Position numbers and translations under genes: made by a program. From Haloarchaeobius sp. FL176 (lineage in GTDB: Archaea; Halobacteriota; Halobacteria; Halobacteriales; Natrialbaceae), in NCBI RefSeq assembly GCF_024609245.1, contig NZ_JANJYH010000002.1, positions 434,001-498,000 of the forward strand: a stretch of DNA of 64,000 bases, in the 5' to 3' direction. The notes beneath the pieces are model-generated. The model saw only the letters and a program-made list of their open reading frames with translations. It did not search any database and was not told the origin of the DNA. Shown here one piece after another: positions 23,703 to 31,269 of this stretch (its first letter is position 1; every line of letters starts with the position of its first letter).

Positions 23703-24233
23703 CTACAGTCCGTCGTCGTCGTCGACGTACGGCTCCTCGACTGCGGCCTCGCCACCGATGGCCGTGCTGAGCCGTCGCGTCGCCACGTCGAAGACGACGA
23801 CGAGCGGGAACAGCACAAGCTCGATTACACGGAGCGGCCGCGCTACCCGGAGCGCCCACGCGAGCGCGTTCCCGAGCCCGTAGGACTTCGGGACGATCTC
23901 GCCGAACACGAGCACCGTCGCGCTCGCGACGACGGTCGCCAGAACCACGGCGATACCCGTCGAGAACGACTCCACGAGCAGCGCGGTCGTGATGCTCGAG
24001 ATAGCCACGTTCACCACGTTGTTCCCGACGAGCAGCGTCACGAGCAGCCGGTGTGGGTCCTCGCGCATCTCCGAGAGGCTGCTCGCACGCTGGTCGCCTG
24101 CCTCGGCACGCTTGGTCAGCTGCTCGACCGGGAGCGAGAAGATGGCCGTCTCGCTGGAGGAGAAGAACGCACTCAGACAGACCAGTACGACCACCGCGGC
24201 GACGCCGAGCAGGACGAGCGGAACTGTGACCAT
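23703..24233 (-). CDS. CNNM (DUF21) transmembrane-domain protein without CBS or CorC domain
   Basis: The 176-residue product starts at an ATG at 24233 (MVTVPLVLLG). It has four hydrophobic segments and the DUF21 signature: SAFFSSSETAIFSL near residue 24, LLVGNNVVNVAISSI near 67 and GEIVPKSYG near 110. CNNM proteins handle magnesium or other divalent cations. Normal members add a CBS pair and a CorC_HlyC domain; here the protein ends soon after the membrane part with VEEPYVDDDDGL. The tail is acidic and the frame is clean, so this is a short form rather than an obvious pseudogene. Confidence 0.88.
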   Translation of the reverse strand: MVTVPLVLLGVAAVVVLVCLSAFFSSSETAIFSLPVEQLTKRAEAGDQRASSLSEMREDPHRLLVTLLVGNNVVNVAISSITTALLVESFSTGIAVVLATVVASATVLVFGEIVPKSYGLGNALAWALRVARPLRVIELVLFPLVVVFDVATRRLSTAIGGEAAVEEPYVDDDDGL

Positions 24234-24293
24234 ACCACCGCGTCCAGCCACATCGGGAAGAAACCCCGGTCGCCCTGCGGTCGAGGGTCGCGC

Positions 24294-24830
24294 TCAGTCC
24301 ACGATCTCGACGCCATCGCCGCTCACGCGCACGTCGAGGAGGCTCTTGACCTCGTGGTCCATCGGCACCGGCTCGGTCTCGACGCGCCGGATGACCGTCA
24401 CCACGTCGACGACGTTCGCGCCGACTTCCTCCAGCGCCTCCGTGATTGCCGCGAGGAACGCGCCCGTGTTCGTCAGGTCGTCGAGGACGAGCACGTCGTC
24501 GCCCGCCTCGACGTCGTTCAGGTAGAGCCGGTTGTCGCCCGCGTCGAAGCCGTACTCGTCGTCGAAGCCGTACTGTCGGTCGCGGATGACGACCAGCGGG
24601 ATGTCCGAGACGAGCGACACAGCCGTCGAAACGTGGACGCCCATCGTCACCGGCGTCGCGATGACGTCAGCGTCGGCGAGGTCCGCCACCTGGCAGATGC
24701 CGTTGACGACCTCGCGGACCAGTCCCGGGTCGAGCGTCGGGATGCCGTTGCTGATGGGGTGGACGAGGTACGGCTGTCCGTTCCGTTCGGTGACTGGCGA
24801 CTCGTGGACCGAGCGCTCCAGGGCGTCCAT
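24294..24830 (-). CDS. HGPRTase-like purine phosphoribosyltransferase
   Basis: The product has 178 residues from the ATG at 24830, about 27 nt after an AT-rich box (AGTTTTACTCC). The PRPP-binding loop is VLVLDDLTNTGAFLAA near residue 116-131. The N-terminal ISNGIPTLDPGLVRE and TPVTMGVHVSTAVSL segments match the archaeal HGPRTase-like group within the type I phosphoribosyltransferases. It probably salvages hypoxanthine, guanine or adenine to the nucleotide; the exact base is not predictable from sequence alone. A longer upstream frame to 25265 is not supported. Confidence 0.88.
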   Translation of the reverse strand: MDALERSVHESPVTERNGQPYLVHPISNGIPTLDPGLVREVVNGICQVADLADADVIATPVTMGVHVSTAVSLVSDIPLVVIRDRQYGFDDEYGFDAGDNRLYLNDVEAGDDVLVLDDLTNTGAFLAAITEALEEVGANVVDVVTVIRRVETEPVPMDHEVKSLLDVRVSGDGVEIVD

Positions 24831-24979
24831 GGTGGTGGCTGCTCCGTGGGGTAGGAGTAAAACTACGTGGATTTCCGTTCGCCTTCGTCGACGGCGTGAG
24901 AGCTGACGACGACACCAGCCGGAACAGCCCTGCCGACTCGACGGGGAGGCTTGCCAGGCGTTTACAACGAACGTACACC

Positions 24980-25321
24980 TCACTCCCGGTTTTCGTCCCG
25001 CAGGCGCAGGTTCTCGTGGATACCGAGCACGAAGGCGGGGACGACGACGATGAAGATGTGCTCCTCGACCGGGATCCAGAGGAGTTCGACGCCGGTCCGC
25101 ATCTCGATGGAGAACACGCCGACCGCCAGCGTGTACCAGTCCCAGACGTACGCGACGGGGTAGAGGATGGCGACGGTCCTCGCGGCGCGGCCGACGGCGT
25201 CGGCCCGGAGGAGCAACAGGAGTGCAGCAGTGCCGAAGACGACCTCGGTCGCGAGGTACGTCCACGGGCCGAGGACGGTGATATCAGGGAGCATGCCGGA
25301 GGGTTGGGGCCGGAGCGACAT
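24980..25321 (-). CDS. Lycopene cyclase domain protein, single half-size repeat
   Basis: The 113-residue membrane protein has three hydrophobic segments and the lycopene cyclase domain signature: PVAYVWDWYTLAVGVFS then LWIPVEEHIFIVVVPAFVLG, with the paired glutamates of PVEE. The cyclases CrtYc/CrtYd of actinobacteria are separate small subunits, and archaeal CrtY usually fuses two such repeats. Only one repeat is here, so it would need a partner or be a divergent homologue. No other carotenoid gene is adjacent. An ATG at 25294 (MLPDITVLG) is an alternative start. Confidence 0.85.
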   Translation of the reverse strand: MSLRPQPSGMLPDITVLGPWTYLATEVVFGTAALLLLLRADAVGRAARTVAILYPVAYVWDWYTLAVGVFSIEMRTGVELLWIPVEEHIFIVVVPAFVLGIHENLRLRDENRE

Positions 25322-25427
25322 GGTTCCAGTGCCGTCGCGGATACCGGTGGGGCACGCAGACTGGACGCGAGTGGGTGGGAATTGGCGGTATCTTCAAGAC
25401 CGGTCGGGCGGAACTTGCAGACGTACT

Positions 25428-26585
25428 ATGGATATTTCTGATATTGCGACCGAGGAGTTCATCGAAGTCGACGTGCAGACCCGGCTGGGGAAGGTCCGGT
25501 CCCTGTTCGAGCGGGAGAACCCGAAGGGAATCATCGTCACCCGGGATGGCGAGTACGATGCGGTTCTCACCGAGCGAGAGATCATCCAGTCACACGTCGA
25601 AGACGATGCGAAGGTCGCGGCGCTGGTCAAGCCGAGCCGGAACGCACCGGCACCCAAGGTCGACCGGCACGAGGACATTCGGGAGACGGCACGTGTCCTC
25701 GTCGAGGGCGGTGTGAAGGTCGCACCCGTCTTCGAGGGCGACAACCTGTGGGGAATCGTCACGGCCGACGCGATTCTCGAGGCCGTGCTGGACAACCTCG
25801 ACGCGCTCGACGTCGAGCAGATATACTCCGACGACCCGGTCGTCGTCAGCGACGACGACAGCCTCGGGAAGGTCGTCAACCTGCTCCGGGAACACGGGGT
25901 CTCGCGCCTGCCAGTCCTCGACGACGCCGGCGGGCTGACCGGCGTCGTCACGACCCACGACGTCGCCGACGTCGTCATCCGCGGGATGACCAAGTCGACC
26001 CGGGGCGAACGCGCCGGCGACACCGACCGGATGCTCGACATCCCGGTGGTCGACATCATGACCAGTCCGGTCCAGACGACGACGCTCGGCCAGTCCGTCG
26101 AGGAGGCGGTCTCGCGGATGCTCGAGGACGACTTCGGCGGCCTGGTCGTGGTCGACGCCGAGGACGACGACCACGTCGTCGGCGTCGTCACCAAGACCGA
26201 CGTGCTGCGTGCGCTGACGTTCACCGAGGAGGAGCACATGGACGTCCAGATCACCAACATCTCGCTGCTGGACACGCTCTCGCGCGAGAAGATCCGCGAC
26301 TCGCTGACGAACGTGCTCGACAAGTACCAGAAGATGCAGGTGGTCCACGTCCACGTCCGCTTCCAGCAGCACAAGGAGAAGCTCCGTGGCACGCCGCTCA
26401 TCTACAGCCAGATCCGGGTCCGCACCACCAGCGGGCAGGTCGCGGGCTCCGGTGAGGGCTACGGCGCGGAGAGCGCGTTCCGCGTCGCGCTCGACAAGCT
26501 GGAGCGCAACGTCCTCGAGATGAAGAACTACCGGTCCGACGAGGAGTACCGCGGCCAGCTCGCCCGGAAGCTCAACGAACTGTAG
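25428..26585 (+). CDS. CBS-domain protein with a C-terminal HPF/RaiA-like domain
   Basis: The product has 385 residues from the ATG at 25428 (MDISDIATEEF). Residues 1-270 hold four CBS motifs: GIIVTRDGEYDAVLTERE, KVAPVFEGDNLWGIVTADA, RLPVLDDAGGLTGVVTTHD and GLVVVDAEDDDHVVGVVTK. From about residue 272 the fold changes. HMDVQITNISLLDTLSREKI, VHVHVRFQQHKE, YSQIRVRTTSGQVAGSGEGYG and FRVALDKLERNVLEM follow the beta-alpha-beta-beta-beta-alpha plan of the ribosome hibernation factors RaiA/HPF. CBS pairs bind adenine nucleotides, so the protein may sense energy state and act on ribosomes. That link is inference from domain order. Confidence 0.88.
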   Translation: MDISDIATEEFIEVDVQTRLGKVRSLFERENPKGIIVTRDGEYDAVLTEREIIQSHVEDDAKVAALVKPSRNAPAPKVDRHEDIRETARVLVEGGVKVAPVFEGDNLWGIVTADAILEAVLDNLDALDVEQIYSDDPVVVSDDDSLGKVVNLLREHGVSRLPVLDDAGGLTGVVTTHDVADVVIRGMTKSTRGERAGDTDRMLDIPVVDIMTSPVQTTTLGQSVEEAVSRMLEDDFGGLVVVDAEDDDHVVGVVTKTDVLRALTFTEEEHMDVQITNISLLDTLSREKIRDSLTNVLDKYQKMQVVHVHVRFQQHKEKLRGTPLIYSQIRVRTTSGQVAGSGEGYGAESAFRVALDKLERNVLEMKNYRSDEEYRGQLARKLNEL

Positions 26586-26627
26586 GTCGGCCCGCGTGGG
26601 GCCGACGGCCTCGCGTCCACCGGCGGC

Positions 26628-27326
26628 TCACAGTTCGGTCGCCGCGATACCGCTGTCCGTTATTTCGAACTGAATCGACTCACCGGCGGGTTTGGCTCGA
26701 TGTTTCTCCAGCGTCGCTCGCCGGTTCCCGCCGCGGAACCGGTCGATGCGGACGACCGTGCCCATCCAGTGCTCCAGCGTGTTGCCACCCAGAGCCCGCG
26801 TCCGGTCGCCGTCCGGGTCGCTGAACACCTGGTTCGTCAGCAACACGGCGAACTCGTGTCGGCGCGCGAGCGAGAGCAGGTGGGTCACTTGTCGTCCGAC
26901 CTTCCGGAGTGCGTCGCCGGCCTCGCCGTCCTCGCCACGTTTGAGGCGGTAGAAACCCGTCGCGGAGTCCACCACCACGAGGTCCGCACGCTCGGCGAAG
27001 CCTTCGACGTCGCGGACGGCCTCCTCCTGCTCCTCGAAGTCGAGGGCCTCCTCGACGACGATGCGGTCCGTGATGGCAGAGAGCTCCTCGTCGGAGCGCT
27101 CGGCGCGGGCGCTCGCGACCTGCTCGAACCGGTCGAGCGAGAGACCCTCGGTGTCGACGTAGACCACCGTCCCGCCCTGTGCGGCCGTCTCGACGGCGGC
27201 CACCAGCGCGATGTTGGTCTTCCCGGCGGCCGGGGGGCCGTACACCTGCGAGACGGTGCCGCGCTCGAAGCCGCCGCCGAGGAGCTCGTCGAGCGGCTCG
27301 TACCCGGTGGTGATGCTCTCGGTCAC
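26628..27326 (-). CDS. radB: DNA repair and recombination protein RadB
   Basis: The product has 232 residues with a GTG start at 27326 (VTESITTGYEPLDELLGGG). A much longer frame to 27995 is antisense to the next gene and is rejected. Walker A is GPPAAGKT (residues 30-37) and Walker B is ADLVVVDSATG; the C-terminal part has LLTNQVFSDPDGDRTRALGG. Length and the lack of the N-terminal HhH domain of RadA fit RadB, a RecA-family paralogue that assists RadA in homologous recombination. It diverges from the RNase H-fold gene at 27399. Confidence 0.93.
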   Translation of the reverse strand: MTESITTGYEPLDELLGGGFERGTVSQVYGPPAAGKTNIALVAAVETAAQGGTVVYVDTEGLSLDRFEQVASARAERSDEELSAITDRIVVEEALDFEEQEEAVRDVEGFAERADLVVVDSATGFYRLKRGEDGEAGDALRKVGRQVTHLLSLARRHEFAVLLTNQVFSDPDGDRTRALGGNTLEHWMGTVVRIDRFRGGNRRATLEKHRAKPAGESIQFEITDSGIAATEL

Positions 27327-27398
27327 GTCTGCCCCTGAGTCGGCTCCGGATAAAAGTCCACGGAAGGCGTTAAGCCCGCTCGCACTGAACTTTGGAGA

Positions 27399-28163
27399 GT
27401 GATAGTCGTCGCGACGGCTGACTTCGAGCTGTACCACGAAGTCGTCACGGAGCTGCGGGACCGTGGGGTGGCGTTCACGACCGTCGAGGCGGGCGACCCG
27501 CTCCCGGACGGCACCGACGTGGTCGTCGTCGGCGAGGACGAGGAGGTCGACGTGCCTGCCGACGAGGACGACCGGCCCGCGCCGAGCGTCCACGTCGTCC
27601 ACGGCTCGCCCGACGCGCCACGGCGCGCGGTCGACGCGGCGCTGGCGTACCTGCGTGGCGGCGACGGTCGAACCGTCATCGGTGTGGACCCCGGCCGCAA
27701 GCCCGGCGTCGCGGTGCTGGCCGGCGACACGGTCGTCGCGGCGTTCCAGGTGCCACGCGACGACGCGGCGGCCGTCGTCGAGGCCGAGGTGGCCGACGCG
27801 GCGGACCCGGTGGTGCGGGTCGGCGACGGCGCGCGGCTCGACGGTGCGGCCATCGTCAACGAGCTGGAGGACGTGCGCGTTGAACTCGTCGACGAGACCG
27901 GGACGACGCCGTACCTCGGTACCGGGGCGCGCGGGATGGGCGACGTGCTCGCGGCGGTGAACATCGCCCGGCTGGAGGGCGAGGTCGTCGAGCATCGCGA
28001 GGTCGAGCCGACCGCTGGCGAGCTACAGGTCATCAAGGACCGCTCGCGGGAGCAGTCCGCGGAGAACCGGGCCATCGACGAGGTGCTCGCTCGGCGGGTC
28101 GCCGCTGGTGAGTTGAGTATCGAGGAGGCGCTGGAACAGCACGGAGCGTCGAGCGAGGAGTAG
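27399..28163 (+). CDS. RNase H-fold (RuvC-like) protein divergent from radB
   Basis: The 254-residue acidic protein has a GTG start. Residues 1-85 are a small alpha/beta domain (MIVVATADFELYHEVVTEL). Near residue 92-105, VIGVDPGRKPGVAVLAGD is the first strand of the RNase H/RuvC fold, with an Asp in the place of the first catalytic residue. Further strands and PVVRVGDGARLDG follow, and then TPYLGTGARGMGDVLAAVNIA has another Asp in the region where the last acidic residue is expected. The C-terminus (IKDRSREQSAENRAIDEVLARR) is helical. The family is uncharacterised as far as I know. The 72-nt divergent spacing with radB suggests shared control and a DNA-repair or junction-cleavage role, which is inference. 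Confidence 0.82.
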   Translation: MIVVATADFELYHEVVTELRDRGVAFTTVEAGDPLPDGTDVVVVGEDEEVDVPADEDDRPAPSVHVVHGSPDAPRRAVDAALAYLRGGDGRTVIGVDPGRKPGVAVLAGDTVVAAFQVPRDDAAAVVEAEVADAADPVVRVGDGARLDGAAIVNELEDVRVELVDETGTTPYLGTGARGMGDVLAAVNIARLEGEVVEHREVEPTAGELQVIKDRSREQSAENRAIDEVLARRVAAGELSIEEALEQHGASSEE

Positions 28164-28227
28164 TGCCCGCGTGGAGTCCCCCAACTCCACGACACGGGCT
28201 GTCGGTGTCGTCGGTCGAGCCTGGCCG

Positions 28228-28482
28228 TCAGCGGGTGTTCCAGTCGCAGTCGGAGCAGGCGGGCACTCCCTGGACGTTGAGGAGGTCGCCGGTACACGAC
28301 GGGCAGTCCATCGTCACGGCAACGCCGCCGTCGGTGACGGCGGTCGGCGTCTCGTCGGTTGTCCCGCCAGCGTCCGGTTCGTCCTCGGTGGCGGGCTCGG
28401 CGGTCCGCCAGATACCGAAGTTGAACGGGTGGTGGTCGTAGATTGTCTCGCCTTCCCCGGTGGTGTCGTTCTCGGTGGGCAT
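28228..28482 (-). CDS. Small zinc-ribbon protein
   Basis: The 84-residue product starts at an ATG at 28482. The first 55 residues are acidic and probably disordered, with one hydrophobic-aromatic patch (YDHHPFNFGIW). The C-terminus holds a zinc knuckle pair, DCPSC and CSDCDW, separated by 13 residues. It resembles the many short haloarchaeal zinc-finger proteins whose function is not known. It is convergent with the RNase H-fold gene. Confidence 0.72.
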   Translation of the reverse strand: MPTENDTTGEGETIYDHHPFNFGIWRTAEPATEDEPDAGGTTDETPTAVTDGGVAVTMDCPSCTGDLLNVQGVPACSDCDWNTR

Positions 28483-28685
28483 GGCCTCGTACCTATCAGA
28501 AAATCATGTGCCCATTCTATATAAGGTTAGCTGACCGTATGTATAGAGGACTAATGAGTATTAATACAGTCTAAGGTTTCTGGCTGTATGCCTATGTATG
28601 CAACATATTCTCGTGGGTCGGTCAGGGAGAGCGACACGTGGCCGGTAGGATTTAGAGTGCGACGGCACGAATCTCACGTGCTAGC

Positions 28686-28781
28686 ATGACTCAGTATCGC
28701 GTCGCCGGCGGGCGTGCCGCCCCCGGTAGCAAAAGACATATCGGGCCACGAACCGGAGTGGTCACCATCCCCGTAGCCTGA
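28686..28781 (+). other. Possible 31-codon upstream ORF in the cdc48 leader
   Basis: An ATG at 28686 opens a 31-codon frame (MTQYRVAGGRAAPG and on, ending VVTIPVA) closed by TGA at 28779-28781, 3 nt before the cdc48 ATG and in the same reading frame. An AT-rich element (GGATTTAGAG, near 28648-28657) lies about 34 nt before it, so the transcript could start at or near this ORF. The peptide is basic, unlike halophile proteins, so it may be chance. The rest of 28483-28784 is AT-rich promoter DNA (TTCTATATAAGG at 28515-28526 probably serves the minus-strand zinc-ribbon gene) with no other gene. Confidence 0.3.
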
Positions 28782-28784
28782 ATC

Positions 28785-31010
28785 ATGAACGAAGTTCAAC
28801 TGGAGGTTGCCAAGGCGTACCCGAACGACTCGGGGCGCGGTATCGCCAGGCTCGACCCGGATACGCTGTTACATCTGAAGTTGAGTCCCGGCGACATCAT
28901 CGAAATCGAGGGTGCAGACACCACCGCGGCCAAGGTGTGGCGTGCGGACCGGCAGGACTGGAACACCGACACGGTGCGCATCGACGGGTTCACCCGTCAG
29001 AACGCCGACGTCGGAATCGGCGAACGGGTGACAATCCGGAAGGCGGAGGCGACGAAAGCGGAGACGCTCGTCCTCGCACCGCCCGAGGAAGCGTCGGTGC
29101 AGTTCGGCTCCGACGCGGCCGGCATGGTCAAGCGGCAGATACTGAAGCGGCCGGTCGTCGAGCGCGACATCGTCCCGGTGATGTCGAGCACGAACCACCC
29201 CTTCATGCGCTCGCCCGGCCAGGCCATCCCGCTCATCGCGGTCGAGACCGAGCCGGAGGGCGTCGTCCTCATCACCGAGGACACCGAGGTCGAACTCCGC
29301 GAGGAGCCCATCTCGGGCTTCGAGAAGACCGGCGGCGGCATCACGTACGAGGACATCGGCGGACTCCAGGGCGAGATACAGCGGGTCCGCGAGATGGTCG
29401 AGCTGCCGATGAAGCACCCCCAGATCTTCAAGAAGCTGGGCATCGAGCCGCCCCAGGGGGTCCTGCTCCACGGCCCGCCCGGCACCGGGAAGACGCTGCT
29501 CGCGAAGGCGGTCGCCAACGAGACCTCCGCCAGCTTCTTCTCCATCGCCGGCCCGGAGATCATCTCGAAGTACTACGGCGAGTCCGAACAGCAGCTCAGA
29601 GAGATCTTCGAGGACGCGAGCGAGGAGTCACCCTCCATCATCTTCATCGACGAGCTCGACTCCATCGCGCCCAAGCGTGAGGACGTGACCGGCGAGGTCG
29701 AACGCCGTGTCGTCGCCCAGCTGCTGACGATGATGGACGGCCTCGAAGCCCGGGGTCAGGTCATCGTCATCGCGGCGACGAACCGCGTCGACTCCGTCGA
29801 CCCCGCCCTCCGTCGCCCGGGTCGGTTCGACCGCGAGATCGAGATCGGCGTCCCCGACGAGGTGGGTCGCGAAGAGATCCTCCAGATCCACACGCGCGGG
29901 ATGCCGCTCTCTGACGACGTGAACCTCTCGCACCTCGCCGACGAGACCCACGGCTTCGTCGGTGCGGACATCGAGAGCCTCACCAAGGAGGCCGCGATGA
30001 AGGCGCTGCGCCGGTACCTCCCCGAGATCGACCTCGACGAGGAGGACATCCCGCCGAGCCTCATCGACCGGATGATCGTCAAGCGACAGGACTTCCGCGG
30101 CGCGCTCAACGAGGTCGAGCCGAGCGCGATGCGCGAGGTGCTCGTCGAACTGCCGAAGATATCCTGGGACGACGTCGGCGGCCTGGAGGACGCCAAGGAC
30201 AACATCGAGGAGTCCATCGAGTGGCCGCTGAACCAGTCCGAGAAGTTCCAGCGGATGGGCATCGACCCGCCGAAGGGCGTGCTGCTCTACGGCCCGCCCG
30301 GCACCGGGAAGACGCTGATGGCGAAGGCGGTCGCCAACGAGACGAACGCCAACTTCATCAGCGTGCGTGGCCCGCAGCTGCTCTCGAAGTGGGTCGGCGA
30401 GTCCGAGAAGGCAATCCGGCAGACGTTCCGGAAGGCCCGGCAGGTGGCCCCGACGGTCATCTTCTTCGACGAGCTCGACTCGCTCGCGCCCGGTCGGGGC
30501 GGCGAGATGGGCTCGAACGTCTCCGAGCGCGTCGTCAACCAGCTCCTCACGGAGCTCGACGGGCTGGAGGAGATGGGTGACGTGATGGTCATCGGCGCGA
30601 CCAACCGCCCGGACATGATCGACCCGGCGCTCATCCGCTCGGGCCGGTTCGACCGGCTCGTCATGGTCGGCCAGCCCGACGTGGAGGGCCGCGAGCAGAT
30701 CCTCAAGATCCACACCGAGGACACGCCGCTCGCGACCGACGTGAGCCTGCGCGAGCTCGCCGAGCTCACCGACGGCTACGTCGGCTCCGACCTGGAGTCC
30801 ATCGCCCGCGAGGCCGCCATCGAGGCGCTGCGCGAGGACGAGGACGCCGAGGCGGTCGACATGCACCACTTCCGGTCGGCCATGGAGAACGTCCGGCCGA
30901 CCATCACCGAGGATATCCTCGACTACTACGAGCAGATGGAAGACGAGTTCAAGGGCGGTACGGCGGACGTCGGGCCGGACCGTCGTGGCGGGCGCATCGG
31001 CTTCCAGTAG
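28785..31010 (+). CDS. cdc48: CDC48/VCP-type AAA ATPase
   Basis: The 741-residue product has the full Cdc48 plan. Residues 1-185 are the double-psi barrel and 4-fold N domain ([20 protein letters not shown]). D1 has Walker A GPPGTGKT at 230-237 and Walker [17 protein letters not shown]2 has Walker A at 503-510 and Walker [18 protein letters not shown]. Both arginine-finger segments ([17 protein letters not shown]) are present. It unfolds protein substrates, probably for the archaeal proteasome, and helps release complexes from membranes or DNA. Haloarchaea often carry several copies. Confidence 0.97.
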   Translation: MNEVQLEVAKAYPNDSGRGIARLDPDTLLHLKLSPGDIIEIEGADTTAAKVWRADRQDWNTDTVRIDGFTRQNADVGIGERVTIRKAEATKAETLVLAPPEEASVQFGSDAAGMVKRQILKRPVVERDIVPVMSSTNHPFMRSPGQAIPLIAVETEPEGVVLITEDTEVELREEPISGFEKTGGGITYEDIGGLQGEIQRVREMVELPMKHPQIFKKLGIEPPQGVLLHGPPGTGKTLLAKAVANETSASFFSIAGPEIISKYYGESEQQLREIFEDASEESPSIIFIDELDSIAPKREDVTGEVERRVVAQLLTMMDGLEARGQVIVIAATNRVDSVDPALRRPGRFDREIEIGVPDEVGREEILQIHTRGMPLSDDVNLSHLADETHGFVGADIESLTKEAAMKALRRYLPEIDLDEEDIPPSLIDRMIVKRQDFRGALNEVEPSAMREVLVELPKISWDDVGGLEDAKDNIEESIEWPLNQSEKFQRMGIDPPKGVLLYGPPGTGKTLMAKAVANETNANFISVRGPQLLSKWVGESEKAIRQTFRKARQVAPTVIFFDELDSLAPGRGGEMGSNVSERVVNQLLTELDGLEEMGDVMVIGATNRPDMIDPALIRSGRFDRLVMVGQPDVEGREQILKIHTEDTPLATDVSLRELAELTDGYVGSDLESIAREAAIEALREDEDAEAVDMHHFRSAMENVRPTITEDILDYYEQMEDEFKGGTADVGPDRRGGRIGFQ

Positions 31011-31023
31011 CGCGATTCGGAAC

Positions 31024-31028
31024 TTTTT
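31024..31028 (+). terminator. Probable T-tract terminator after cdc48
   Basis: Five consecutive T (AACTTTTTCTG) occur 14 nt after the cdc48 stop in GC-rich surroundings, the usual archaeal intrinsic stop signal. The remainder of 31011-31269 has no gene. It carries a GA-rich repeat (GAGCGAGTGAAGCGAGCGAG, 31073-31092) and, near 31231-31239, GGCTTAAGT as promoter of the next gene. Confidence 0.45.
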
Positions 31029-31269
31029 CTGCCGCTCGCGCGATTCACCAACCACGAGCAGTGCGCGGTCCGGAGCGAGTGAAGCGAGCGAGAACCGCGA
31101 CGGCGAACGGGGAGCCTGCGACCCGTGAGTCGGTGCGAGCCGCCGCCCGTTTTCTCCATGTGCTTCTCGAGGAGTGCTCCGGGCGAAAGAGAGCCCGACG
31201 AGGAAAGAGATGGTCGTGAATCGGCGGACGGGCTTAAGTTGCTGCCCCACCCATCAGTGGGTAGAGCAG

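Noticed and set aside
24896-25441. Plus-strand ORF opposite the lycopene cyclase gene
   Set aside because: Shadow frame rich in D, E, R and G without fold; the minus strand carries the PVEE signature.
27327-27995. N-terminal extension of radB to 455 residues
   Set aside because: It lies antisense to the well-supported RNase H-fold gene, and RadB has a normal length of about 230 residues from the GTG at 27326.
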